The notes below the pieces were generated by a model that ran no database searches, was not told the DNA's origin, and saw only the letters and a list, made by a program, of their open reading frames with translations. A stretch of DNA of 64,000 nucleotides from Nilaparvata lugens (lineage: Eukaryota; Arthropoda; Insecta; Hemiptera; Delphacidae), in contig NC_052518.1 of assembly GCF_014356525.2 (NCBI RefSeq), positions 4,878,162 through 4,942,161 on the forward strand. The letters run 5' to 3'. Each line of letters begins with the position of its first letter. Within the stretch, counting starts at the first letter, position 1. Of this stretch, positions 63,976 to 64,000 are shown piece after piece. Made by a program: the position numbers and the translations under genes.

Positions 63976-64000
63976 GTAAGTAGGGAGAAGACGTATTGTA

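Overview
This is an animal nuclear DNA window. It is AT-rich, with spliced exons, long introns and densely nested transposable elements. The insect-type gypsy (errantivirus) element, piggyBac, hAT and mariner remnants and the many short inverted-repeat elements point to an insect. From memory, the recurrent repeat families resemble those of planthoppers (Nilaparvata lugens-like Hemiptera), but I could not check this by search. I see no bacterial genes, CRISPR array or rRNA.

Only one host gene is supported. It runs on the + strand through the whole window and is cut at both ends. I assembled 13 exons: 1030-1188, 4402-4567, 8004-8107, 16991-17192, 21850-22011, 25957-26310, 27542-27646, 28229-28431, 30045-30396, 31810-31919, 36015-36116, 61301-61564 and 63870-63975. 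Every exon has an AG before and a GT after it, and all twelve junctions keep one reading frame (2389 nt, about 796 codons). The first four exons read as EAR-like beta-propeller repeats. The fifth is a helical, coiled-coil-like segment. The rest contain a degenerate module built around 'ING-x-x-x-x-x-L'. A secreted or extracellular protein is likely; its identity is not established.

The introns hold the rest. (1) 1-17 kb: short inverted-repeat elements, a hAT with an 8-bp target duplication, an internally deleted mariner, nested TIR elements, and a LINE copy with a 14-bp target duplication inside a MITE. (2) 17-36 kb: foldback elements, a 308-bp tandem array paired with an inverted copy, a piggyBac-like element inside a MITE, and LINE fragments. 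(3) 36-61 kb, one 25-kb intron: CA-rich repeats, a hAT remnant with a dimerisation-domain fragment, and a four-level nest in which a MITE contains a 5'-truncated LINE, which contains an errantivirus, which contains further insertions. (4) 61-64 kb: the last two exons among more repeats.

The most unusual structure is at 53089-56750. The 5' end of the errantivirus (flank, LTR, gag, start of protease) is duplicated head-to-head as a roughly 3.6-kb near-perfect inverted repeat, with its centre beside the protease active-site motif. The duplicate lacks the primer-binding site and leader. The errantivirus also carries a baculovirus-F-like envelope pseudogene, and its reverse transcriptase has lost catalytic motif A. 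One MITE family, with ends near CTATAGTGAGGTCCACG, occurs about a dozen times and acts as a landing pad for most of the other insertions.
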